Source of the DNA: Desulfatitalea tepidiphila
GTDB lineage: Bacteria; Desulfobacterota; Desulfobacteria; Desulfobacterales; Desulfosarcinaceae
Assembly (NCBI RefSeq): GCF_001293685.1
Contig: NZ_BCAG01000007.1
Span: 1-64,000 of the forward strand
Length of the DNA: 64,000 bases
Direction of reading: 5' to 3'
Part shown: positions 17,454 to 26,152 of the stretch, one piece after another
Numbering within the stretch: the first letter of the stretch is position 1
Layout of the letters: each line of letters starts with the position of its first letter
The notes under the pieces: generated by a model
Databases searched by the model: none
Told to the model about the DNA's origin: nothing
Seen by the model: the letters and a program-made list of their open reading frames with translations, nothing else
Made by a program: the position numbers and the translations under genes

Positions 17454-18502
17454 GCGCGACCTCGCTCGCCGGGTGTAAGCAGACGGTCCGCGCCGATGCG
17501 GGCCGAGATGAAAGCCGCCGCAGGATCGACGAACCCACGGTGCGCGGCGTGGAGCAATCGTCCCAATCCATCTTTCAGATAGCCCATGGCCGTTTCGTTG
17601 GCCTCCCAAAAGATGTGGGAAAAAACCCTGGAAAGCTCTTCCCGGCCACCGGACCCCGCCAAATCGGCCAGCATGCGCTGCTTGGCCGGCGTCTCGCCCC
17701 ACTCAATCAGGGAGGCCACGAAGTTGTGGCGGCGGGTGTGCACATCGCGCCCCAGATCAACCATGTCATCGAGGATCTGGCATCCGATGCCGATGCGATA
17801 GAGGGCTTCGTTGACCGATGCCGCATCTTCGGGCAAGGGCGACTCGATGACCCCGGGTACGGCCCATGGACATTGAAACAACAGACCGGTCTTGTAATGA
17901 TGCACAGTGGAGAGCACCTCCTGCGGCGGCAGCCGCTGGCCATGAACGCCGCCCTCCTCGGAAGCCTCCTGGGCGCCGCTGCGGGTCAAGGCTTGCAGCG
18001 AGTTTCGAAGCGCTTTCTTCACCGCCCGGGCCGAAACTTCGGTACGCTCCAGACGCGACAGCAACAATTCGAAAAGCACTCGTTCCGACACCATGATATC
18101 CAGCACCGATCTGAAACGCGCGGCGCCGGGCGGCAGGTCGGTCTCCAGGGTGGGCTTGTACTCATCGTCCAGCAGATTGTCGCAGCCGGTGACCATGCCG
18201 CGCAGGCACTGGTTGACGGCCGCATAGAAAATCCGGCGTTCGGGAACGATCCCGCAACGAAAGTAAGAATAGAGAAAAAGGGCCGAAAAGAAATTGCGCT
18301 CAAGCGAAAAGGCCTCCGGCGTGGGGTGCGCCAGTCGAATGCCGCTGTCCTCCAGGATCTGCGCGGCGCTTTGCCAATAGAGCTTCAGGCCCGCGGTCAG
18401 CTCCTGCTGAAGCGCGCAAAACGGGTTCTGCTCTGTGCCGGCGGCCGGGTCCGGGCTGCAGCAGAATCCGGCGGTCATCGAAATGGCATCCTGTGGCTTC
18501 AT
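17450..18502 (-). CDS. Class I isoprenoid-synthase-like protein (polyprenyl synthetase fold)
   Basis: A 350-residue all-helical protein. Two Asp-rich motifs sit in the expected places: GCDNLLDDE (first) and QILDDMVDL (second, DDxxD). Spacing and HHYKTGLLFQCPW between them match trans-prenyltransferase/polyprenyl synthetase folds. The first motif is not the standard DDxxxxD of chain-elongating enzymes, so the reaction could be condensation, cyclisation or binding only. The ATG overlaps the upstream methyltransferase stop by four bases. Operon with a methyltransferase and an FtsX-type transporter suggests a modified isoprenoid lipid as product (inference). Confidence 0.75.
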   Translation of the reverse strand: MKPQDAISMTAGFCCSPDPAAGTEQNPFCALQQELTAGLKLYWQSAAQILEDSGIRLAHPTPEAFSLERNFFSALFLYSYFRCGIVPERRIFYAAVNQCLRGMVTGCDNLLDDEYKPTLETDLPPGAARFRSVLDIMVSERVLFELLLSRLERTEVSARAVKKALRNSLQALTRSGAQEASEEGGVHGQRLPPQEVLSTVHHYKTGLLFQCPWAVPGVIESPLPEDAASVNEALYRIGIGCQILDDMVDLGRDVHTRRHNFVASLIEWGETPAKQRMLADLAGSGGREELSRVFSHIFWEANETAMGYLKDGLGRLLHAAHRGFVDPAAAFISARIGADRLLTPGERGRA

Positions 18503-19152
18503 GGCTTTTCACTATAGAAAACGGCGATATAGCCGAAATAGTAGCCCACAATCCGCGGTTCCCGGAAACCGGCCGATTGGATCAGATCCGGCAAAACGCC
18601 GCGCGTGTTCTCGGCAATCTGGGGCTGCAGAAAAAACCAGCGGGATACTTTCGATACCAGCGCCCCCATCCAGGTGGTAGGCAGATGCATGTCGGCGATG
18701 ATCAACCGACCGCCCGGCTTGAGCACCCGAAAAGCCTCGTTGAGGGCGCTGGCCTTGAGGTCCAGGGGAACGTGGTGAAAGAAGAGGCTGGATACGACCG
18801 CGTCAAAGGATCGGTCCTCAAAGCCGAGGGATTCAGCGGCCATGGCTTCGAAGCGGCAGCCGGCCCCGGCCCGCTTTTTGCGGGCCACCGCGATCATTTT
18901 GCCCGCGGCGTCGATGCCGACAGCCAGACCACCGGCCTTTGGATCGAGAAGGTCTGCGATCTGCGCGCACAAAACGCCGGTTCCGCATCCCAGATCGAGC
19001 ACCTGCTCACCCGGCGCAGGGTCGAGCAGGCGGATGATGTGCTGGTCGTATTCAGCCTGTTTGCCAAGCAGAAAAAGCGGCTCCAGGAGGTCGTAAACAG
19101 CGGCGGCATGATCCAGGGTGCGTCCTCGAGTGGGTATCGATGGGATTTTCAT
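18499..19152 (-). CDS. Class I SAM-dependent methyltransferase
   Basis: A 217-residue methyltransferase. SAM-binding motif I is VLDLGCGTGVL, with GIDAAGKMI, FDAVVSSLFFHHV and RVLKPGGRLIIAD following, as in UbiE/COQ5-like small-molecule methyltransferases. The start at 19152 is chosen because AAAGGA is 8 bases upstream; the longer reading from 19221 lacks a site. It heads the five-gene operon. Its stop overlaps the isoprenoid-synthase-like start. The likely substrate is a lipid or quinone-like compound, but this is inference. Confidence 0.85.
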   Translation of the reverse strand: MKIPSIPTRGRTLDHAAAVYDLLEPLFLLGKQAEYDQHIIRLLDPAPGEQVLDLGCGTGVLCAQIADLLDPKAGGLAVGIDAAGKMIAVARKKRAGAGCRFEAMAAESLGFEDRSFDAVVSSLFFHHVPLDLKASALNEAFRVLKPGGRLIIADMHLPTTWMGALVSKVSRWFFLQPQIAENTRGVLPDLIQSAGFREPRIVGYYFGYIAVFYSEKP

Positions 19153-19316
19153 ACCTCGTTTCCTTTGCTGCACTTGCCGCCGAGGATCGGCGATGGAACC
19201 AGTATAGGTAGAGAGTGGCACTTTTGCAACTGCCGCCTCCGGATCTTTTTAATTCTTGAATTTCTTGGGGCATCTACGCTACCTTGACCTCTGGACACGG
19301 CTGCCGCGAATCTTGG

Positions 19317-19464
19317 ATAGTGTCCATCCACAAATGTCCAATTTGCGCGACATCGGCGTTGCACGGAAAATTTAATCCTCGGAATATCAACTATATGCCT
19401 GCGGTTAAATTTTTCGTGCGCCTTGATCTCGACCCAATTTGCCTGTTTGTGGACGGACAATAGA
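19317..19464 (+). repeat. Palindromic repeat family 2, copy 2 (MITE-like, ~148 bp)
   Basis: Ends ATAGTGTCCATCCACAAAT and GTTTGTGGACGGACAATAG are inverted repeats. The centre TCCTCGGAATATCAACTATA and following TGCCTGCGG is identical to the centre of 5085-5231. It separates the divergent methyltransferase operon and the acyl-CoA synthetase gene. Unlike copy 1, no stop codon is supplied here. Confidence 0.85.
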
Positions 19465-19526
19465 TAAGCGCAACATCTCGTCGTTCGACACCCTTTCCCA
19501 TCAACCGCCAAAAGGGAGGAAACCGC

Positions 19527-21179
19527 ATGGCCATTGCACCCCGCTCCATGACCGATGAGGAAAAAGCCCGCTTCAACACGCTCAACAAAGAGAACCTGGC
19601 ATTTCTCATGGATCGCTACAACCGGGTCAACCGGTGGGTGATCGCAGACATGATCCGACGCACGGCCTATCACTATCCCGACAAGACGGCCCTCGTCTTC
19701 GGCGATCACCGTCTGACCTACGCGGAGCTGGAAGCGGCCGCCAACCGCACGGCCAACGCATTGGCCGGCCTTGGCGTGGCCAAGTACGACCGGGTGGCCA
19801 TTCTGGCCCACAACACCCTCCACCACGTGCTGACCTGGCTGGGATGCTGCAAGATCGGCGCGGTCTACCTGGCCATCAACTATCTGCTGCGCGGGCCGGA
19901 TGTGAGCTTCTGCATCAATCACTCGGAAAGCAAGGTCTTCATCGTCGAAGACGCCCTCTATCCCATCGTGGAGAAGGTGCTCGGCGAGATGCCGAAGGTC
20001 CAGACCCTGATCTGGTCCGATCAAGGCGCCGGGCAGCCGCCGGTGGACGACCGTTTCCTGGTCTTCGACGTCTGGATGAAGGATGCCGACGCCAGCGAAC
20101 CGGACGTGATTCTGCATATCGAAGACCCCTGCCAGATGACCTACACCAGCGGCACCGAATCCCTGCCCAAGGGGGTGATCATCAGCAACCAGGCCCTCAT
20201 GGCCCAGTACATGGGGGCCATCGTGGATGGCGGCTACGAAAGCACGGACATTAACGTAAACGCCCTGCCCATATATCATTGCGCCCAGCGGGACGTGTTC
20301 ATGAACCCTGTCTTCTGGGTGGGCGGCACCAACATCCTCATGGCCCCGGACATCGGCGCGATCCTCAAGACCATTGACCAGTATCGCGCCAACATGTTCT
20401 TCGCCCCGCCCACGGTGTGGATCGGCATCCTGCGCCATCCGGATTTCGACCGCTACGATCTCTCCTGCCTGACCAAGTGCTATTACGGCGCATCGATCAT
20501 GCCGGTGGAGGTGCTCAAGGAGCTCATGGCACGCCTGCCCGGATGCAAAGTCTACAACTACTACGGCCAGACCGAACTGGCCCCCTACCACACTATCCTC
20601 AAGGCTCAGGACGCTCTCACCAAACTGGGATCGGCCGGCATGGGCGGGTTGAACATGGAGACCCGCCTGGAAGATGAAAATTTCGAACCGATCACGACCC
20701 CCGGCGTGCCCGGCGAAATCTGCGGCAAGGGGCCGCACGCCATGATCATGTATTTCAAGGAGCCCGAGAAGACCGAAGCGGCCATGCGCGGCGGCTGGTT
20801 CCATTCCGGCGACATCGGTATCCTGGACCCGGACCGCTACATCACGGTGGTGGACCGCAAGAAGGACATGATCAAGACCGGCGGCGAGAATGTCTCCACG
20901 CGTGAAGTGGAGGAGGCCATCTACCTGGACAAGCGGGTGGAAGAAGTGGCCGTCATCGGCACCCCCCATCCCAAATGGGTGGAGGCGGTCACGGCCGTCG
21001 TGGTACCACGCAAGGGCGAAACCATCACCGTAGATGAGATCATCGCCTTGTGCAAGAAGGAGCTGGCCGGGTTCAAGGTGCCCAAATCGGTTGTGTTCGT
21101 CGATGCGCTGCCCAAGACGCCCACGGGCAAGATCCTCAAACGCGAAATGCGCAAGACCTACAGCGACCTCAGCCGGTAG
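19527..21179 (+). CDS. AMP-forming acyl-CoA synthetase
   Basis: A 550-residue member of the adenylate-forming superfamily that activates a carboxylic acid to its CoA ester. The ATP-binding P-loop is MTYTSGTESLPKGV, the A5 motif NYYGQTELA, the A7 motif WFHSGDIGIL, the hinge VDRKKDMIKTGGENV and the catalytic Lys motif PKTPTGKILKREMR. Length and motifs suit medium- or long-chain or aryl acids; chain specificity is not visible. AGGGAGG precedes the ATG. It is followed after 8 bases by a Nudix gene. Confidence 0.92.
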   Translation: MAIAPRSMTDEEKARFNTLNKENLAFLMDRYNRVNRWVIADMIRRTAYHYPDKTALVFGDHRLTYAELEAAANRTANALAGLGVAKYDRVAILAHNTLHHVLTWLGCCKIGAVYLAINYLLRGPDVSFCINHSESKVFIVEDALYPIVEKVLGEMPKVQTLIWSDQGAGQPPVDDRFLVFDVWMKDADASEPDVILHIEDPCQMTYTSGTESLPKGVIISNQALMAQYMGAIVDGGYESTDINVNALPIYHCAQRDVFMNPVFWVGGTNILMAPDIGAILKTIDQYRANMFFAPPTVWIGILRHPDFDRYDLSCLTKCYYGASIMPVEVLKELMARLPGCKVYNYYGQTELAPYHTILKAQDALTKLGSAGMGGLNMETRLEDENFEPITTPGVPGEICGKGPHAMIMYFKEPEKTEAAMRGGWFHSGDIGILDPDRYITVVDRKKDMIKTGGENVSTREVEEAIYLDKRVEEVAVIGTPHPKWVEAVTAVVVPRKGETITVDEIIALCKKELAGFKVPKSVVFVDALPKTPTGKILKREMRKTYSDLSR

Positions 21180-21187
21180 AGAGCATT

Positions 21188-21781
21188 ATGAAGATCATCG
21201 ATGCGGCCGTCGTGGCCCAAAGCAAATTCGTCACGCTCTTCGAAGTGGCTTACACGGACAAGAAGGGCAACGCCCGGCACTGGCACCTGGTCAGCCGGGA
21301 CGCCCAGCCCAAATGCGTCACCGGCGCCCAGTCGCGGCCCGATGCGGCCATCATCGTGCCCTATCATCGGCGGGAGAACAAACTGGTTGTGATCAAGGAG
21401 TATCGCGTCCCCATCGGCGACTACCAGTATGGCTTTCCGGCCGGTCTCCTCGATCCCGGCGAGGCGCTGGCCGTAACGGCCGGCCGCGAGCTGAAAGAGG
21501 AAACCGGGCTGGATCTGGTGCAAATCTACCGCCACAGCCCGGCCATCTTCTCCTCGGCAGGCATCACGGACGAATCCATCGCCATGGTCTTTGCCGAGGT
21601 GGAGGGCAGCCCCAGCCTCCATCACAACGGGGATTCGGAGGATATCGAAGTCTTTTTGATGGACCGGCAGGAGGTGCGCGATCTGCTCCAGCGCAGCGAC
21701 CTCTTTTTCGGCGCGCGCGCCTGGCTGGCCATGGATGCCTTTGCCCGCATGGGTGAAGCTTATTTCAACAATATTGTTTAG
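21188..21781 (+). CDS. Nudix hydrolase
   Basis: A 197-residue hydrolase of nucleoside diphosphate linked to X. The Nudix box is complete: GLLDPGEALAVTAGRELKEE then TGLDL, matching GX5EX7REUXEEXGU. The N-terminal beta-strand region resembles ADP-ribose pyrophosphatases. It lies in an apparent operon between an acyl-CoA synthetase and an exported desulfoferrodoxin-like gene. An ADP-ribose or CoA-type substrate is possible; the sequence does not settle it. Confidence 0.88.
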   Translation: MKIIDAAVVAQSKFVTLFEVAYTDKKGNARHWHLVSRDAQPKCVTGAQSRPDAAIIVPYHRRENKLVVIKEYRVPIGDYQYGFPAGLLDPGEALAVTAGRELKEETGLDLVQIYRHSPAIFSSAGITDESIAMVFAEVEGSPSLHHNGDSEDIEVFLMDRQEVRDLLQRSDLFFGARAWLAMDAFARMGEAYFNNIV

Positions 21782-21796
21782 AAGGAGGCGTATTCA

Positions 21797-22165
21797 ATGA
21801 GAAAACAGGTCGTCGTAATTTTAATCGTGTCGCTGGTGCTTTTTTCCGTCAATGCCTTCGCCAACAAGACCTCGGTCACCATCGAGGGGCCGGAGAGCGC
21901 GGCGAAAGGGTCCGAAGTCACGATCAAGATCAACGTGAGGCACGACGGCAACAATTTCTTCCACTACACCAACCAGGTCTATGTCAAAGCCAACGGCAAG
22001 GAGATCGCCCGATGGGATTTTTCGGCGACCAGCCGGCCCGAAAACGAAGTTTTTACCAAAGAAGTGAAACTCACCCTCACCGAACCGACCGAGATCGTGG
22101 CCGAGGGCGTCTGCAACATTCACGGCAGTGAAGGACCGGCCGTTTTGAAAATCCGCGTCGAATAG
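21797..22165 (+). CDS. Exported desulfoferrodoxin-like (superoxide reductase fold) protein
   Basis: A 122-residue protein with a signal peptide (residues 1 to about 23, ending NAFA). The mature part matches the iron domain of desulfoferrodoxin/neelaredoxin: RHDGNNFFHYTNQVYVKANG in the middle and CNIHG near the C-terminus, which corresponds to the Cys and His ligands of superoxide reductase. The first His motif differs from the canonical EHPM...EHYI, so the ferrous site may be altered. Cytoplasmic enzymes are usual; an exported one would act on periplasmic superoxide or have another redox role. GAAGGAGG precedes the ATG. Confidence 0.75.
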   Translation: MRKQVVVILIVSLVLFSVNAFANKTSVTIEGPESAAKGSEVTIKINVRHDGNNFFHYTNQVYVKANGKEIARWDFSATSRPENEVFTKEVKLTLTEPTEIVAEGVCNIHGSEGPAVLKIRVE

Positions 22166-22182
22166 CCCGCAAAGGAGACGCC

Positions 22183-22365
22183 ATGACCATCGGCGGTGTA
22201 TCCATCATTCTCATTCTGGGCATCTGCAACCTGCTGCTGATCCTCTTCCAACTGCTGTCGGGGCTGCGTGTGATCAAGGTCAAATTCGGCGTTCACAAGA
22301 AAACTGGTATTGCCCTGGTGGTGTTCGCCACGGTCCACGGCCTGCTGGGGTTCTTTGCCAGCTGA
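22183..22365 (+). CDS. Small membrane protein
   Basis: A 60-residue protein with two hydrophobic segments (residues about 5-27 and 41-59) separated by a basic loop KVKFGVHKKTG. AAAGGAG lies 7 bases before the ATG, and it follows the desulfoferrodoxin-like gene by 17 bases. Composition and context support a real gene. A partner role with the exported redox protein is possible; no family is recognised. Confidence 0.65.
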   Translation: MTIGGVSIILILGICNLLLILFQLLSGLRVIKVKFGVHKKTGIALVVFATVHGLLGFFAS

Positions 22366-22384
22366 ACGGGATGCGCGCAACAGG

Positions 22385-23995
22385 TTATTCGATCTCCCGG
22401 GTTTTCTGGAAAACCACCTCGGGCCACTGTTCGGCCACATGGTTGAGCCACCACAGGCTGGCCGCCAGGTAGACCAGGTGCCCTTCGGCGTCCATGGCCA
22501 GATTGCCCTGGTTGGCCTTCTCGAAGGCGGCCAGGCGCTGCCGGTCGCTGCAATGCACCCAACGGGCCGTGGCGTAATCCACGTTTTCGTATACGGCATC
22601 GACGCCGTACTCGTCCCTGAGGCGCGCCATGGTCACATCGAACTGCAACAGACCCACGGCGCCGAGGATATATTCACTGCCCAGCACCGGCCGAAACAGC
22701 TGCACGGCGCCCTCCTCGGCCAGCTGCACCAACCCCTTGTGGAGTTGTTTGGCCTTGAGGGGCGACTTCAGGCGCACCCGCCGGAAGTGGTCCGGGGCGA
22801 AGTTGGGAATGCCGATGAACTTGAGCGGCTCTTTTTCCGAAAAGGTGTCGCCGATCTTGATGGTGCCGTGGTTGTGAATGCCGATGATGTCCCCTGGCCA
22901 GGCCTCTTCGGCCAAGGTGCGATCCTGGGCCATGAAGATGATCGGATTGGCCACGACGATCTCCTTGCCCAGACGGTGGTGGCGCAGCCGCATGCCGCGC
23001 TGGAAGCGGCCCGAGCAGACGCGCAGGAAGGCGATGCGGTCGCGGTGGGCCGGGTCCATGTTGGCCTGGATTTTGAAGACGAATCCGGAAAAGGCCGCCT
23101 CCCCGGGATCCACGATGCGCGTAGCGGTCCCCCGCGGCTGGGGCGGCGGGGCAATTTCCACGAAGGCGTCGAGCATCTCGCCCACCCCGAAGTTGTTGAC
23201 CGCGCTGCCGAAAAAGACCGGGGTCTGGCTGCCCTTCAGGTAGTCGTCCAGGTCGAAGGGGTTGGCCGCCCCCTCCAGGAGGGCCACATCCTCGCGCAGT
23301 TCGTCGGCCTGGCTGCCCAGCAACTCGTCGAGTCGGGGATCGGCCAGGTCGTCGATGGTGAATACCGCATCGGTCAGGCGCTCCTGCCCGGGCGTAAAGA
23401 GCTTCAGGGTCTTGCGATAGAGATTGTAGGTGCCCTTGAAGCGTTTGCCCATGCCAATGGGCCAGGAGAGCGGCGCGCACTCGATCTGCAGATTGTCTTC
23501 GATATCGGCCAGGATATCCAGAGGCGCCATGCCCTCGCGGTCGAGCTTGTTGATAAAAGTGAGAATCGGCGTGTTGCGCATGCGGCAGACGGCCATCAGC
23601 TTGCGTGTCTGGGCTTCGACCCCTTTGACACTGTCGATCACCATCACCGCACTGTCCACGGCCGTGAGCACGCGGTAGGTGTCCTCGGAAAAATCGTCGT
23701 GGCCCGGCGTATCGAGCAGGTTGATGTCGTACCCGTTATAGTGGAATTTCATCACCGAGCTGGTCACCGAAATGCCGCGTTCGCGTTCGATGGCCATCCA
23801 GTCGCTGGTGGCGTGGCGGGCGGCATGGCGCGCCTTGACCGCGCCCGCCATCTGGATGGCGCCGCCGAACAGCAGGAGCTTTTCCGTCAGGGTGGTTTTG
23901 CCGGCATCCGGATGGCTGATGATACCGAAGGTGCGGCGTCGCTCGATTTCATCCGGCAGCCAACCGGGTTTTGTTAAGGCTTGTGTCGTTGCCAT
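22385..23995 (-). CDS. prfC: Peptide chain release factor 3
   Basis: A 536-residue translational GTPase that recycles RF1/RF2 from the ribosome. G1 is HPDAGKTT, G3 DTPGHDDF, G4 [24 protein letters not shown] is the RF3/EF-G switch region. Length and C-terminal domain ([20 protein letters not shown]) are normal for RF3. It converges with the small membrane protein gene and is divergent from rarD. No sign of truncation. Confidence 0.95.
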   Translation of the reverse strand: MATTQALTKPGWLPDEIERRRTFGIISHPDAGKTTLTEKLLLFGGAIQMAGAVKARHAARHATSDWMAIERERGISVTSSVMKFHYNGYDINLLDTPGHDDFSEDTYRVLTAVDSAVMVIDSVKGVEAQTRKLMAVCRMRNTPILTFINKLDREGMAPLDILADIEDNLQIECAPLSWPIGMGKRFKGTYNLYRKTLKLFTPGQERLTDAVFTIDDLADPRLDELLGSQADELREDVALLEGAANPFDLDDYLKGSQTPVFFGSAVNNFGVGEMLDAFVEIAPPPQPRGTATRIVDPGEAAFSGFVFKIQANMDPAHRDRIAFLRVCSGRFQRGMRLRHHRLGKEIVVANPIIFMAQDRTLAEEAWPGDIIGIHNHGTIKIGDTFSEKEPLKFIGIPNFAPDHFRRVRLKSPLKAKQLHKGLVQLAEEGAVQLFRPVLGSEYILGAVGLLQFDVTMARLRDEYGVDAVYENVDYATARWVHCSDRQRLAAFEKANQGNLAMDAEGHLVYLAASLWWLNHVAEQWPEVVFQKTREIE

Positions 23996-24253
23996 AGGTG
24001 TTTTTCGTCTCGAAAGTTGTTACTGGAATCTCGTCGACACGCTGCGCCGAGCACGCGGCGGGTGTGCCGATCAAATTGTCTATAGGATATTCAGAGGATC
24101 GACCGCATCGGATAAACTTGGGGGGAATACCCGATACATGGTCATGAAACCATTTGGATGCCGCCGATCAAGGCGGCGCCGGGCAGGCTTTATTCTGATA
24201 GACAGTCATGGCGGCGACTTTTAATCTCTTTCCCAACAGAATGTCAACCCCGA

Positions 24254-25207
24254 ATGAGCAAACGCATCATTTCAAACGCATTGGCGCCATCTGCTCGCAA
24301 GCGCGGCATGGATCGTGCGGTGCCGGGAGCGGCCGCCGGCATCGCGGCATTCGGCATATGGGCTCTCTTTCCGATTTATTTCAACCAGTTCGGACAGGAG
24401 GTGTCACCCTGGGAGATCCTACTGCACCGCATGCTCTGGTCCGGGGTGATCCTGCTCGGGTTCGTCCTGGTGACCGGACGGCGCAGCCGGGTCCTGGAGC
24501 TGCTCAGGCGGCGGCCCGGCGCCATGACGGCCCTGGCCGGCAGCGCCCTGGCCATGGCGGCCAACTGGGCCGTATTCATATGGGCCGTGACCCACGGCCA
24601 GATCCTGCAGAGCAGCCTGGGTTACTATATCAATCCACTGTTCAACGTCTTTCTGGGCTACTGCTTCCTGGGTGAGCGGCTGCAGCCGCTCCAGCGCCTC
24701 TCCGTGGCCATTGCAGCCGGCGGCGTCCTCTTTGCACTGATCGGCTATGGCCGAGTTCCCTGGCTGGCTCTGTTGATGGCCGCCTGTTTCGGCATCTACG
24801 GGCTGATCCGCAAACAGGTCGAGGTCGACAGCGTCACCGGCTTGCTGTTGGAAACCCTGCTCATGTTTCCCGTGGCCGCTGGATGGCTGATCGCCATGCA
24901 CCTGGGCGGCGAAACCGTCTTCCTGCAGACCGGCCTGCGCAAGGATCTTCTGTTGATCGGTACCGGATTCATTACCCTGCTGCCGCTGCTGTTTTTTGCG
25001 GTCGCGGCCCGACGGTTACGGCTGGCCACCCTGGGGCTGGTCCAGTACATCGCACCCACCGGCCACTTTCTGATCAGCGTCTACCTCTACGGAGAGCCCT
25101 TCACCGCGGCCGACGCCATCACCTTCGGCTGCATCTGGATCGGGCTGGCGCTCTATACCGCCGACATGTGGCGCCATCATCGCCTGATGAGGCGAATAGT
25201 GAAATAG
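24254..25207 (+). CDS. rarD: RarD-type EamA family transporter
   Basis: A 317-residue protein with about ten hydrophobic segments in two EamA repeats. GIWALFPIYFNQF and EILLHRMLWSGVILL are the N-terminal RarD signature, with YYINPLFNVFLGYCFLGERL and VQYIAPTGHFLISVYLYGEPF in the repeats. Function is transport of an unknown small molecule. The frame is open further upstream; ATG at 24254 is preferred and 24308 is an alternative. The 258-base gap to prfC holds only weak hairpins. Confidence 0.85.
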   Translation: MSKRIISNALAPSARKRGMDRAVPGAAAGIAAFGIWALFPIYFNQFGQEVSPWEILLHRMLWSGVILLGFVLVTGRRSRVLELLRRRPGAMTALAGSALAMAANWAVFIWAVTHGQILQSSLGYYINPLFNVFLGYCFLGERLQPLQRLSVAIAAGGVLFALIGYGRVPWLALLMAACFGIYGLIRKQVEVDSVTGLLLETLLMFPVAAGWLIAMHLGGETVFLQTGLRKDLLLIGTGFITLLPLLFFAVAARRLRLATLGLVQYIAPTGHFLISVYLYGEPFTAADAITFGCIWIGLALYTADMWRHHRLMRRIVK

Positions 25208-25268
25208 CTTCCGTGGATAAAAAAGGGTTCATCAAAGTTGGTGGATTCGCAGGCCGTCGTTGGGGGGC

Positions 25269-25390
25269 GGCACCGTATACCGTTCAAGATCAAGGCGCGC
25301 GGCATTCCGTGTCCTGAGGCTTACTTGTCGTACGCCGCAAGGACCACGGGAGGAGCGCAACTCAGATATTGAACGGTTTACGGCGTCGTC
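25269..25390 (-). repeat. Palindromic repeat family 3, copy B (MITE-like)
   Basis: Terminal arms GGCACCGTATACCGTTCAA and TTGAACGGTTTACGGCGTC are inverted repeats. The whole length aligns with the reverse complement of 2656-2774. It lies between rarD and the yebG-like genes, 62 bases past the rarD stop. Confidence 0.8.
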
Positions 25391-25475
25391 AAGGTTGTAT
25401 TCAAGCTCCGCTTGGACTACACCGGGACTCGAACGATCGGCACGGCACTTATGACAAAAAGGAGGATTTGAGACA

Positions 25476-25829
25476 ATGGCCGTTATCACCCGATATATCA
25501 TCGTCCGCCATGGCATCGAACTCGACCAGGTGTTTGAAGATAAAAAACTGGCCGAAGCGTACGACAACATGCTCGATGCCGCCGAGAACCTGGCGGCCTT
25601 TATCAAACAGGGCGATCTCGGCGTCGCCATCGATGCCGAGACCATCGATGCGATCGCCATTCACCTGGCCAAGAACGCTCCCGAAGTGAACCGGATTTTA
25701 AAAGGCATCAAACCAATCAAACCGGCTGCCGGTGGGACCGCCAAACCTGAACCCCACGCAGCGCCGTCGACCGACGAGGACAAAAAAAGACCCGGCCGAA
25801 AACCCGGCCCAAAACCCGGCGAAAAATAA
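25476..25829 (+). CDS. YebG-family protein with basic Pro/Lys tail
   Basis: A 117-residue protein. MAVITRYIIVRHGIELDQVF followed by EAYDNMLDAAENLAAFI is the YebG signature; E. coli yebG is a LexA-regulated DNA-damage gene of unknown mechanism. The C-terminal KKRPGRKPGPKPGEK resembles an AT-hook-like basic tail, which would favour DNA contact. AAAGGAGG precedes the ATG. I do not see a convincing LexA box upstream. Confidence 0.8.
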   Translation: MAVITRYIIVRHGIELDQVFEDKKLAEAYDNMLDAAENLAAFIKQGDLGVAIDAETIDAIAIHLAKNAPEVNRILKGIKPIKPAAGGTAKPEPHAAPSTDEDKKRPGRKPGPKPGEK

Positions 25830-25842
25830 ATAGTCGGTGCCC

Positions 25843-26037
25843 ATGCCGTCGATTACCAAACAGGAAGCCGACGCATACGATCAGATGATCGATGCCGCCG
25901 CCGAACTCGCCGATCTCATCGAAACGGGCGGGATCGCTGTGGACGAGTACGTCCTGGAAGAACTGACGATATTTATGGCTGAAAATGCTCAAAAAATCAG
26001 GCAAATGTTCAAAAAGCTGACCCATCGATTCCCTTGA
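25843..26037 (+). CDS. Short YebG-like paralogue lacking the N-terminal strand
   Basis: A 64-residue protein beginning 13 bases after the yebG-like stop. EADAYDQMIDAAAELADLIE and the following IFMAENAQKIRQMFK align with EAYDNMLDAAENLAAFI...HLAKNAPEVNRILKG of the preceding gene. It lacks the N-terminal VITRYIIVRHG strand and the basic tail. It is therefore a tandem, trimmed paralogue. A GTG at 25837 is an alternative start. Function unknown; a partner or modulator of the longer protein is possible. Confidence 0.65.
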   Translation: MPSITKQEADAYDQMIDAAAELADLIETGGIAVDEYVLEELTIFMAENAQKIRQMFKKLTHRFP

Positions 26038-26152
26038 GCGGGATCGAACCGACCCAAATTGAAGGATTGAAATCCGATAGCCCTTGATGATAGAAACCCG
26101 GCATGCATATCCAGATGATTTTTGGCGAAAAAACTCCACCGGAGATGGTGGC

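Noticed and set aside
19149-20969. Reverse-strand open frame of 606 residues
   Set aside because: Antisense to the acyl-CoA synthetase, with His/Gly/Asp-rich shadow composition and no motif.
24160-24180. GCCGCC-GATCAA-GGCGGC hairpin between prfC and rarD
   Set aside because: Short GC stem without a T-tract and within a possible upstream extension of rarD; could be chance in GC-rich DNA.
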